In this document: one piece after another, positions 43,080-50,141 of the stretch
Numbering within the stretch: position 1 is the stretch's first letter
Layout of the letters: the number at the start of each line of letters is the position of its first letter
DNA from: Fimousia sp045616445
GTDB taxonomy: Bacteria; Bacillota; Clostridia; Lachnospirales; Lachnospiraceae
Assembly: GCA_045616445.1 (NCBI GenBank)
Contig: JAZLGR010000032.1
Span: forward strand, 1-50,141
Reading direction: 5' to 3'
DNA length: 50,141 nt
Notes under the pieces: model-generated
Databases searched by the model: none
What the model was told of the DNA's origin: nothing
Seen by the model: only the letters and a program-made list of their open reading frames with translations
Program-made: the position numbers and the translations under genes

Positions 43080-45506
43080 ATGGCAACACCTTATAATCAT
43101 AAGGCCATCGAAGCAAAGTGGCGTGATAACTGGGCAGCAAACCCAATCAACGTTGACGATGGAACAAAAGAAAAATACTACTGTCTGGATATGTTCCCAT
43201 ATCCATCCGGTAATGGTCTTCATGTTGGTCATTGGAGAGGTTATGTAATCTCTGATGTATGGAGCCGTTACAAAATGATGCATGGATACTACTTAATTCA
43301 TCCAATGGGATGGGATGCATTCGGTCTTCCAGCAGAAAACTACGCAATCAAAAATGGCGTTCATCCTGCAATCTCTACAGCAGCTAACGTTAAAAATATC
43401 AAACGTCAGATCAATGAAATCGCAGCTATTTATGACTGGGATCGTGAAGTGAACACAACAGATCCTGAATTCTATAAATGGACTCAGTGGATCTTCGTTA
43501 AGATGTTCAAAGAAGGCTTAGCTTACGAAAAACAGATGCCAATCAACTGGTGTCCATCCTGTAAGACAGGTCTTGCCAACGAAGAAGTAGTAGATGGCAA
43601 ATGTGAAAGATGTCATTCTGAAGTTACTAAGAAAAACCTTCGTCAGTGGATGCTTAAGATCACAGCATATGCTGAAAGATTATTAGCAGACCTTGACAAA
43701 TTAGACTGGCCTGAAAAAGTTAAAAAGATGCAGACAGACTGGATTGGTAAATCCTATGGTGCAGAAGTTGATTTCCAGGTTGATGGAAGAGACGAAGCAA
43801 TCACTGTTTACACAACAAGACCAGATACATTACATGGTGCAACATTCATGGTATTAGCACCAGAACATGCACTCGCAGCTGAACTTGCAACAGAAGAAAC
43901 AAAAGAAGCAGTTGACGATTACATCTTCAAATCTTCCATGAGATCTTCCGTAGACCGTATGTCTGATAAAGAAAAGACAGGTGTATTCACAGGAAGCTAT
44001 GCAATCAACCCACTTAATGGTGCGAAAGTACCAATCTGGTTATCTGATTATGTATTAGCAGATTACGGTACTGGCGCAATCATGTGTGTACCTGCTCATG
44101 ATGACCGTGACTTTGAATTCGCAACAAAATTTGATATCCCTATCATCCAGGTTATCGCAAAAGACGGCGTTGAAATTGAGAATATGACAGAAGCATACAC
44201 AGAAGCATCCGGAACTATGATCAACTCCGGTGACTGGAATGGTATGGAATCTTCTGTATTAAAAGTAGAAGCTCCATTAATGATTGAAGAGATGGGCTTT
44301 GGTAAGAAGACAGTGAACTACAAATTACGTGACTGGGTATTCTCCCGTCAGCGTTACTGGGGGGAACCAATCCCAATCATCCACTGTGAAAAATGTGGAG
44401 CAGTTCCTGTACCTGAAGAAGAATTACCAGTATTATTACCAGACGTAGAAAAGTACGAACCAACTGGTACTGGTGAATCTCCACTTGCAGCAATCGATTC
44501 CTGGGTTAATACAACATGTCCTTGCTGTGGAGGCCCTGGTAAACGTGAAACTAACACTATGCCTCAGTGGGCTGGTTCTTCCTGGTATTTCTTAAGATAT
44601 GTAGATCCTAAGAACAGCGAAGCTTTAGTTTCCAAAGAAAAAGCTGAAAAATACTTACCAGTAGATATGTATATCGGTGGTGTAGAACATGCCGTTCTTC
44701 ACTTATTATATTCCAGATTCTATACAAAATTCTTATATGATATCGGTGTTGTAGACTTCGAAGAACCATTCAAGAAGTTATTCAACCAGGGTATGGTTTG
44801 TGGTCGTGACCGCGAAACAGGTGCAGCTACCAAGATGAGTAAATCCCTTGGTAACATCGTATCTCCTGACGATATGGTAAATGACTACGGCTGTGACTCC
44901 TTACGTATGTATGAATTATTCATCGGACCACCAGAACTTGATTCTATCTGGGATGACCGTGGTATGGAAGGTATCTACCGTTTCTTAAACCGTGTATGGA
45001 ATATGTTCTCTGAAAACAAAGACAAAGACGTAAAAGAAACAAAAGAGCTTGTAAAACTTCGTAACAAGATGATCTACGATATTACAACTCGTTTAGAATC
45101 CTTCAGTTTGAATACAGTTGTATCCGGTTTCATGGAATACAACAACAAATTTGTTGACCTTACAAAGAAGGGCGGCGTAGATAAAGAAACATTAAAAGCC
45201 CTTACTTTATTACTTGCTCCATTTGCACCACATATCGGTGAAGAAATGTGGGAACAGTTAGGTGGAGAAGGAAGCGTATTCCACCAGGCTTGGCCAACAT
45301 ATGATGAATCCAAGATGAAAGACGACGAAATCACAATTCCAGTACAGATCAACGGTAAAACACGTGCAACAATCACTGTAGCTGCAGATGCATCCAAAGA
45401 TGAAATCTTAGCAACAGCAAAAGAAGCAGTTGCTTCCAAGATTACAGCAACAATCCGTAAAGAAATCTACGTTCCTGGAAAGATTGTTAACATCGTTGCA
45501 AAATAG
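43080..45506 (+). CDS. leuS: Leucyl-tRNA synthetase
   Basis: The 808-residue class I synthetase charges tRNA-Leu. HVGH (48-51) stands for HIGH, an inserted editing domain spans about 220-410, and KMSKS lies near 585-589. CPSCxxGLAN...CERC and CEKCG zinc-ribbon-like clusters are present. The length is normal for Gram-positive LeuS. AGGAGG precedes ATG. Codon use is strongly biased to A/T-ending codons. A terminator follows within 30 nt. No T-box leader was seen, which is notable for a Firmicute synthetase. Confidence 0.97.
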   Translation: MATPYNHKAIEAKWRDNWAANPINVDDGTKEKYYCLDMFPYPSGNGLHVGHWRGYVISDVWSRYKMMHGYYLIHPMGWDAFGLPAENYAIKNGVHPAISTAANVKNIKRQINEIAAIYDWDREVNTTDPEFYKWTQWIFVKMFKEGLAYEKQMPINWCPSCKTGLANEEVVDGKCERCHSEVTKKNLRQWMLKITAYAERLLADLDKLDWPEKVKKMQTDWIGKSYGAEVDFQVDGRDEAITVYTTRPDTLHGATFMVLAPEHALAAELATEETKEAVDDYIFKSSMRSSVDRMSDKEKTGVFTGSYAINPLNGAKVPIWLSDYVLADYGTGAIMCVPAHDDRDFEFATKFDIPIIQVIAKDGVEIENMTEAYTEASGTMINSGDWNGMESSVLKVEAPLMIEEMGFGKKTVNYKLRDWVFSRQRYWGEPIPIIHCEKCGAVPVPEEELPVLLPDVEKYEPTGTGESPLAAIDSWVNTTCPCCGGPGKRETNTMPQWAGSSWYFLRYVDPKNSEALVSKEKAEKYLPVDMYIGGVEHAVLHLLYSRFYTKFLYDIGVVDFEEPFKKLFNQGMVCGRDRETGAATKMSKSLGNIVSPDDMVNDYGCDSLRMYELFIGPPELDSIWDDRGMEGIYRFLNRVWNMFSENKDKDVKETKELVKLRNKMIYDITTRLESFSLNTVVSGFMEYNNKFVDLTKKGGVDKETLKALTLLLAPFAPHIGEEMWEQLGGEGSVFHQAWPTYDESKMKDDEITIPVQINGKTRATITVAADASKDEILATAKEAVASKITATIRKEIYVPGKIVNIVAK

Positions 45507-45531
45507 TCGTTTGTAATAAAGGGTCTAAATG

Positions 45532-45563
45532 GCGCAGGCAGATTATTGCCTGCGCGTTTTTTT
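45532..45563 (+). terminator. Terminator after leuS
   Basis: A 9-bp GC-rich stem (GCGCAGGCA with TGCCTGCGC) and a 6-nt loop are followed by GTTTTTTT. It is a strong Rho-independent terminator. Confidence 0.9.
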
Positions 45564-45589
45564 ACAACACCCATGGAGAATGTTTTAAA

Positions 45590-46930
45590 ATGAGTAAATC
45601 AAAACAGAGAAATCTGACAGAGGGCAATGTGGCAAAGATGCTGATCATTTTTGCATTCCCGCTTCTGATTTCAAATATGTTCCAGTCTTTGTACAGCCTG
45701 GTGGATATTATGATTGCCGGCAAGTTCATTGGAAGCAATGGAATCTCCGCGATCAACAATTCTTCACAGGTCATTGTCATCATTACAAAGATTGCCATTG
45801 GTATTACCCAGGGCGGTAATATCATCATCGGCCAGTACTTTGGAGCCGGCGAAGAAGAACGAAAGAGACACGCCATTGGTACAATTACCATTCTTTCCTT
45901 CTTTCTTGGGCTTGTCAGTATGGCAGTGTTCTATTTTGGTGCAGAACCAATCCTGATCAAGCTTGGTGCACCAGCTTTAGCTGAGGCTAAAACCTATCTT
46001 CAGATTTGTGCCATCGGTCTTCTATTTGTCTGGATGTACAATGCATTTTCGGGCATTTTACGCGCAATGGGTAACTCCAAACTTCCAATGCGCTGCGTTA
46101 TGATCTCTTCCATCATCAATATCATTCTCGACTATATCTTTGTCGGAATGTGGGGAATGGGAACAGCAGGTGCAGCATGGGCAACCATGATCTCACAGAT
46201 CATCTCCTGCCTGGTAGCATTTGGCTTCCTCGTTGCCAACAAGTCATCCTTTAGCTTTGATCTGCCAACCATGCGTGTGAAGGGTGCCGAAACCAAGAAA
46301 ATATTCCGTCTCGGTATTCCATCAGCGATTCAGATGACCATTGCTGGCTTCTCCTGGCTATTTGTCACTTATATGATCAACAAATACGGAGTGGATGCGT
46401 CAGCAGGTAACGGAATCTCTATTAAGATCAAAGATATGTGCCAGCTTCTGTTACAGGCATTAAACCTTGCAACCTCAACCATGGTTGCACAGAACCTTGG
46501 AGCGAAGAAGTACGACCGTGTCATGGAAATTGTCAATACAGCCATCAAGATCAACCTGCTTTTGGCAACAGCAACGATCATTCTCTGCCAGATCTTCGGT
46601 GGACCTATGGTTGCATTCTTCTCCGATAACCCGGCAGCAGTGGCAGCAGGTACATTAAACTTAAAAATCGAAATTTTTGGACAGCTGTTCTACGCAGTGT
46701 TTCTTATATACAACTCTTTGTCCATCGGAGCCGGACAATCAGAGTTTGCAATGTTCAACTCCTTCCTCAACTGTATTGTTGTTCGTATTGTACTTTGTTA
46801 TATATTCGAACATTTCTGGGGACTTACTGGAATTTACGTTGCGTGTATGGCAGCAACCTTTATTTCCTGTCCTGTTGGTTGGATTTATGCCAAATGTGGG
46901 ACATGGAAGCGGGATATCGTATCCAAATAA
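45590..46930 (+). CDS. MATE-family exporter
   Basis: The 446-residue protein has 12 membrane segments and MATE signatures: LIIFAFPLLISNMFQSLYSLVD, MIAGKFIGSNGISAINNSSQ and, in the second half, AQNLGAKKYDR. It belongs to the same subfamily group as the gene at 18343-19695 but is only distantly similar. Its substrate is unknown. It starts 27 nt after the leuS terminator, with a GGAG site about 13 nt before the start. A terminator follows at 46941. Confidence 0.93.
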   Translation: MSKSKQRNLTEGNVAKMLIIFAFPLLISNMFQSLYSLVDIMIAGKFIGSNGISAINNSSQVIVIITKIAIGITQGGNIIIGQYFGAGEEERKRHAIGTITILSFFLGLVSMAVFYFGAEPILIKLGAPALAEAKTYLQICAIGLLFVWMYNAFSGILRAMGNSKLPMRCVMISSIINIILDYIFVGMWGMGTAGAAWATMISQIISCLVAFGFLVANKSSFSFDLPTMRVKGAETKKIFRLGIPSAIQMTIAGFSWLFVTYMINKYGVDASAGNGISIKIKDMCQLLLQALNLATSTMVAQNLGAKKYDRVMEIVNTAIKINLLLATATIILCQIFGGPMVAFFSDNPAAVAAGTLNLKIEIFGQLFYAVFLIYNSLSIGAGQSEFAMFNSFLNCIVVRIVLCYIFEHFWGLTGIYVACMAATFISCPVGWIYAKCGTWKRDIVSK

Positions 46931-46940
46931 TGAAAGTTTC

Positions 46941-46984
46941 AGAAGAATATTATGCATGGGGTTTGCATAATATTCTTCTTTTTG
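46941..46984 (+). terminator. Terminator after the MATE gene
   Basis: A perfect 15-bp stem (AGAAGAATATTATGC with GCATAATATTCTTCT) is followed by TTTTTG. Confidence 0.9.
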
Positions 46985-47026
46985 TTTCGAGACAATTATA
47001 AAAATGTATAAATTTCTTCATATTAT

Positions 47027-47055
47027 TTGACCGTAAGGCACGCACATGGTATAAT
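47027..47055 (+). promoter_or_regulatory. Promoter of the NagB-like gene
   Basis: TTGACC (47027-47032), a 17-nt spacer and TATAAT (47050-47055) form a strong sigma-A promoter 45 nt before ATG 47101. Confidence 0.8.
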
Positions 47056-47100
47056 TAGTATATAAAATGAAGGGTGTACTATATAATGAAAGGAGGAACA

Positions 47101-47589
47101 ATGACATTTTATTGCAGAGCAGATGCTCTGGAGCTTTACAAACTTGTATCGAACGTAATTGCATCTCAGGTCATGTTTAAGCCAGATAGTATATTGGGGA
47201 CGGCTGGCACATTTGACAAGGATGAACAGATTACAGAGATTATTACACGATGGGTGGATGAAGGTCATGTTTCATTTGACGAAGCCTCATTGTTGGAATA
47301 TCACTCCAGGGAATCAGCGAATACAAAAGTGGATTTAATGATTTATGGAATTGGCAAGGGTTACAAGCGTCCACGCAAATATGAAATCTATCAGGCATTC
47401 AAGAATTCTGATAAGATTCTGGCAATTGCAACGGGCAAAGAGAATGCAAAGACCATAAGAGATGCATTACAGGTGAATGTACTTGCTGAAGATCCGGTGA
47501 CAGTACTAAGAGATCATGGCAATGTAATTGTCTGCGGTGATGAAGAAGCTTTGTCACTGTTATCAAAAGAAAATGGAAGATGGTTATAA
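47101..47589 (+). CDS. Short NagB-like protein, probably without deaminase activity
   Basis: The 162-residue protein aligns by eye with both ends of glucosamine-6-phosphate deaminase (about 240 residues). Its FKPDSILGTAGTFD parallels the NagB KPDAVLGLATGGTP phosphate loop. VDLMIYGIGKG parallels IQLLGIGRNG, and KILAIATGKENAKTIRDAL parallels RILLLISGKSKAEAVRKLL; the VIVCGDEEALSLL tail also fits. Missing are the catalytic Asp of LDEYAG (here LLEY), the GHIGFNEP His loop and roughly 80 residues. It may be a sugar-phosphate sensor or a decayed paralogue under its own strong promoter. ATG 47101 follows AGGAGG by 4 nt; an ATG at 47074 has no such site. Confidence 0.75.
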   Translation: MTFYCRADALELYKLVSNVIASQVMFKPDSILGTAGTFDKDEQITEIITRWVDEGHVSFDEASLLEYHSRESANTKVDLMIYGIGKGYKRPRKYEIYQAFKNSDKILAIATGKENAKTIRDALQVNVLAEDPVTVLRDHGNVIVCGDEEALSLLSKENGRWL

Positions 47590-47601
47590 CGAACGAGAAT
47601 G

Positions 47602-47637
47602 AGGATGTGAAGGTTTCATGACTTTCACATCCTTTTT
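47602..47637 (+). terminator. Terminator after the NagB-like gene
   Basis: A 12-bp stem with one G-U pair (AGGATGTGAAGG with CTTTCACATCCT) is followed by TTTT. Confidence 0.88.
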
Positions 47638-47672
47638 GTGATGTTTGCAGGATGATAATATCATTTTATTTG

Positions 47673-47701
47673 TTTACAAAATTGAAGGATTGTGTTATAA
47701 T
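47673..47701 (+). promoter_or_regulatory. Promoter of the hydratase gene
   Basis: TTTACA (47673-47678), a 17-nt spacer and TATAAT (47696-47701) lie 60 nt before ATG 47762. Confidence 0.75.
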
Positions 47702-47761
47702 TCCTTCATAATTTGCGTAAAATAAAGGAAAAAATGAAATTTATAGAGGAGGATCCGCGAT

Positions 47762-50050
47762 ATGATTACATTATATCCAGGTGGAGCTTATCTTGTGAAT
47801 GGCACACAGTTAATTCCAGACGGTGCTGATCAGGAAGCTTTATTAAAACAGGCTGCAGGAGAAGTAGTATCCAAAGAAGCAGCAGCAAAGAATACAATCG
47901 CTTATGGCATTTTAGAAGCACACAATACTTCTGATAACATGAGCAAATTAAAAATCAAGTTTGACAAATTAACATCCCACGACATTACATTTGTAGGTAT
48001 CATCCAGACCTGTCGTGCATCCGGAATTGAAAAATTCCCAATCCCTTACGTTCTCACAAACTGCCACAACTCTTTATGTGCAGTAGGCGGAACAATCAAT
48101 GAAGATGACCACGTATATGGCTTAACAGCTGCAAAGCGTTACGGCGGCATGTACGTACCACCTCATCAGGCAGTTATTCACCAGTTTGCCCGTGAAATGC
48201 TTGCTGGCGGCGGTAAGATGATCTTAGGATCTGACTCCCACACACGTTACGGTGCGTTAGGTACCATGGCTATGGGTGAAGGTGGTCCTGAATTAGTAAA
48301 ACAGTTATTATCCAGAACTTATGATATCAATATGCCAGGCGTAGTTGCAATTTACTTAAAGGGCAAACCTGAAAAGGGCGTAGGTCCACAGGACGTTGCG
48401 CTTGCAATCATCGGTAAAGTCTTCGGCAATGGCTATGTAAACAACAAAGTAATGGAATTCGTAGGACCTGGTGTCGCAAACTTAAGCGCAGATTTCCGTA
48501 TCGGCGTTGATGTTATGACAACAGAAACTACATGTTTATCTTCTATCTGGAAGACAGATGATACCATCAAGGAATTCTATGATATCCACAGAAGACCGGA
48601 AGAATACAAAGAATTAAATCCTGGCGCTGTTGCTTACTATGACGGAGTGGTAGAAGTAGACTTAAGCGCAATCAAACCAATGATTGCTATGCCATTCCAT
48701 CCAAGCAACACATACACAATCGAAGAAGTGAATGCAAATCTTGGAGACATCTTATCTGATGTTGAAAAGAGAGCATTGGTTTCCTTAGATGGCGCCGTAG
48801 ATTACTCCCTTATGGATAAAGTTCGCAATGGACGTTTATACGTAGAACAGGGTATCATCGCAGGATGTGCCGGTGGTGGATTTGAAAATATCTGTGATGC
48901 AAGAGACATCTTAAAGGGTGCGAATATCGGTGCAGACGAATTCACACTTTCTGTATACCCGGCTTCCACACCAATCTTCATGGAACTTGCTAAGAATGGT
49001 GTTATTGCAGATTTATTAGGAACAGGTGCTGTTGTGAAGACTGCATTCTGTGGTCCATGTTTCGGTGCTGGTGATACACCTGCCAACAATGCATTATCTA
49101 TCCGTCATACAACACGTAACTTCCCTAACCGTGAAGGTTCCAAGTTACAGAGTGGACAGATTTCTTCTGTAGCATTAATGGATGCTCGTTCCATCGCAGC
49201 AACTGCAGCAAACAAAGGTTATTTAACACCTGCTACAGATATGGTTGATGTTGACTATACAAAACCTAAATACTATTTCGACAAGACAATCTACGACAAC
49301 AGAGTATTCGACTCCAAGGGCGTTGCAGATGAATCCGTAGAAATCAAGTTCGGTCCTAATATCAAAGACTGGCCAGAAATGTCTGCACTTCCAGAAAATA
49401 TGGTATTAAAAGTGGTTTCCGAAATCCATGATCCTGTTACAACAACAGACGAATTAATTCCATCTGGTGAGACATCTTCCTACCGTTCCAACCCACTTGG
49501 TCTTGCTGAATTTGCTTTATCCAGAAAAGACCCAGCATACGTTGGACGTGCAAAAGAAGTCCAGAAAGCACAGAGAGCAGTAGAAGCTGACACATGTCCG
49601 GTTTCTGTACTTCCAGAATTAAAACCAATCATGGATACTATCAAAGCAAACTTTGATGTAAACCGTAAAGTTCTTGGCTTTGGTTCCACAATCTTCGCTG
49701 TAAAACCAGGTGATGGATCTGCCCGTGAACAGGCTGCATCCTGCCAGAAGGTATTAGGCGGATGGGCAAATATTGCCAACGAATATGCAACAAAGCGTTA
49801 CCGCTCCAACTTAATCAATTGGGGTATGCTTCCATTCTTAATTGATGGCGAAGACTTACCATTCACAAATGGCGATTACTTATTCATCCCACAGATTAAG
49901 AAAGCAATCGAAGATAAATTAACAGAAATCCCAGCATACGTAGTAAAAGACGGCGAAATGAAAGAATTCACCTTGAAGATGGGCGAACTCACAGATGACG
50001 AAAGAACAATCATTCTTAAGGGTTGTCTGATCAACTATTATCGCGGATAG
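47762..50050 (+). CDS. Aconitase-family hydratase, YbhJ-like
   Basis: The 762-residue protein has the aconitase layout. SDSHTRYG (about 157-164) marks the active-site region. Cys369 (AGCAGGGFEN) with Cys430 and Cys433 (CGPCFGAGD) supply the three [4Fe-4S] ligands. A C-terminal swivel domain (about 580-762) contains FGSTIFAVKPGDGSAREQ. Length and sequence fit the YbhJ-type hydratases rather than AcnA/AcnB or isopropylmalate dehydratase, and the substrate is unknown. Codon use is as biased as in leuS and carB, implying high expression. GGAGG precedes ATG, and it has its own promoter and terminator. Confidence 0.88.
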   Translation: MITLYPGGAYLVNGTQLIPDGADQEALLKQAAGEVVSKEAAAKNTIAYGILEAHNTSDNMSKLKIKFDKLTSHDITFVGIIQTCRASGIEKFPIPYVLTNCHNSLCAVGGTINEDDHVYGLTAAKRYGGMYVPPHQAVIHQFAREMLAGGGKMILGSDSHTRYGALGTMAMGEGGPELVKQLLSRTYDINMPGVVAIYLKGKPEKGVGPQDVALAIIGKVFGNGYVNNKVMEFVGPGVANLSADFRIGVDVMTTETTCLSSIWKTDDTIKEFYDIHRRPEEYKELNPGAVAYYDGVVEVDLSAIKPMIAMPFHPSNTYTIEEVNANLGDILSDVEKRALVSLDGAVDYSLMDKVRNGRLYVEQGIIAGCAGGGFENICDARDILKGANIGADEFTLSVYPASTPIFMELAKNGVIADLLGTGAVVKTAFCGPCFGAGDTPANNALSIRHTTRNFPNREGSKLQSGQISSVALMDARSIAATAANKGYLTPATDMVDVDYTKPKYYFDKTIYDNRVFDSKGVADESVEIKFGPNIKDWPEMSALPENMVLKVVSEIHDPVTTTDELIPSGETSSYRSNPLGLAEFALSRKDPAYVGRAKEVQKAQRAVEADTCPVSVLPELKPIMDTIKANFDVNRKVLGFGSTIFAVKPGDGSAREQAASCQKVLGGWANIANEYATKRYRSNLINWGMLPFLIDGEDLPFTNGDYLFIPQIKKAIEDKLTEIPAYVVKDGEMKEFTLKMGELTDDERTIILKGCLINYYRG

Positions 50051-50074
50051 CGCCTAGCGAAGCAAAAAGAAAAC

Positions 50075-50121
50075 AAATGGTCATGGAGACGCATTTATGT
50101 GGATCCATGACCATTTTTTTC
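50075..50121 (+). terminator. Terminator after the hydratase gene
   Basis: A perfect 12-bp stem (AAATGGTCATGG with CCATGACCATTT) with an 18-nt loop is followed by TTTTCTTTTT. Confidence 0.88.
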
Positions 50122-50141
50122 TTTTTATTACGCGTTGCTAC

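Overview
The window looks like chromosomal DNA of an anaerobic Firmicute, most likely Lachnospiraceae (Clostridia). Indicators are the moderate-to-low GC content, strong AGGAGG-type ribosome binding sites, many short U-tailed terminators, a clustered type II fatty-acid operon with FabK as the enoyl reductase and a fused AccD-AccA protein, a fused FeoA-FeoB, and a spore-former-like set of cell-wall hydrolases. The genus cannot be fixed from sequence reading alone. No tRNA or rRNA gene, CRISPR array, prophage or transposase was seen.

Layout. 1-16 holds the first codons of a divergent minus-strand gene, with a repeat-rich control region shared with feoAB. 320-8291 (+) runs feoAB, a nucleoside deoxyribosyltransferase-like gene, a membrane AAA protein resembling FtsH without its protease, a small HAD protein, a zinc-ribbon/DUF523 protein, a PAP2 phosphatase, a GPH-type sugar symporter and a GNAT acetyltransferase. 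8291-8731 is a gene-free block of large inverted repeats. 8732-13485 (-) holds a PurF homologue lacking the catalytic cysteine and an orphan carB. 13718-18336 (+) holds an Rrf2 regulator, a NUDIX-peptidase M15 fusion, azlCD, a GNAT-SGNH fusion and a TtcA-like tRNA thiolase. 18343-20489 (-) holds a MATE exporter and a PH/SHOCT protein.

20490-28044 is an accessory stretch. It has a possible small RNA or attenuated leader, a serine hydrolase plus beta-helix/CPCC pair, an unrecognised protein with an XRE regulator, a cupin, a YcxB-like membrane protein and an SH3-NlpC/P60 wall hydrolase. 28267-37365 is the complete fatty-acid initiation and elongation operon (fabH-acpP-fabK-fabD-fabG-fabF-accB-fabZ-accC-accDA). 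It is followed by a MarR/FabT-like regulator whose probable operators sit at fabH and at its own promoter. 38387-50050 holds a PepE-like peptidase, small hypothetical genes, a GDSL esterase, a VOC protein, an L,D-transpeptidase, leuS, a second MATE exporter, a shrunken NagB-like protein and an aconitase-family hydratase.

The most unusual signals are the 258-nt imperfect hairpin at 8471-8728; the PurF-like protein with both its cysteine nucleophile and oxyanion-hole region changed, next to a carB without carA; the peptidase-less FtsH-like AAA protein with an altered pore loop, between a deoxyribosyltransferase and a HAD protein; several uncommon two-domain fusions; a 162-residue remnant-like NagB; and a promoter-to-terminator unit without an ORF at 20586-20757.
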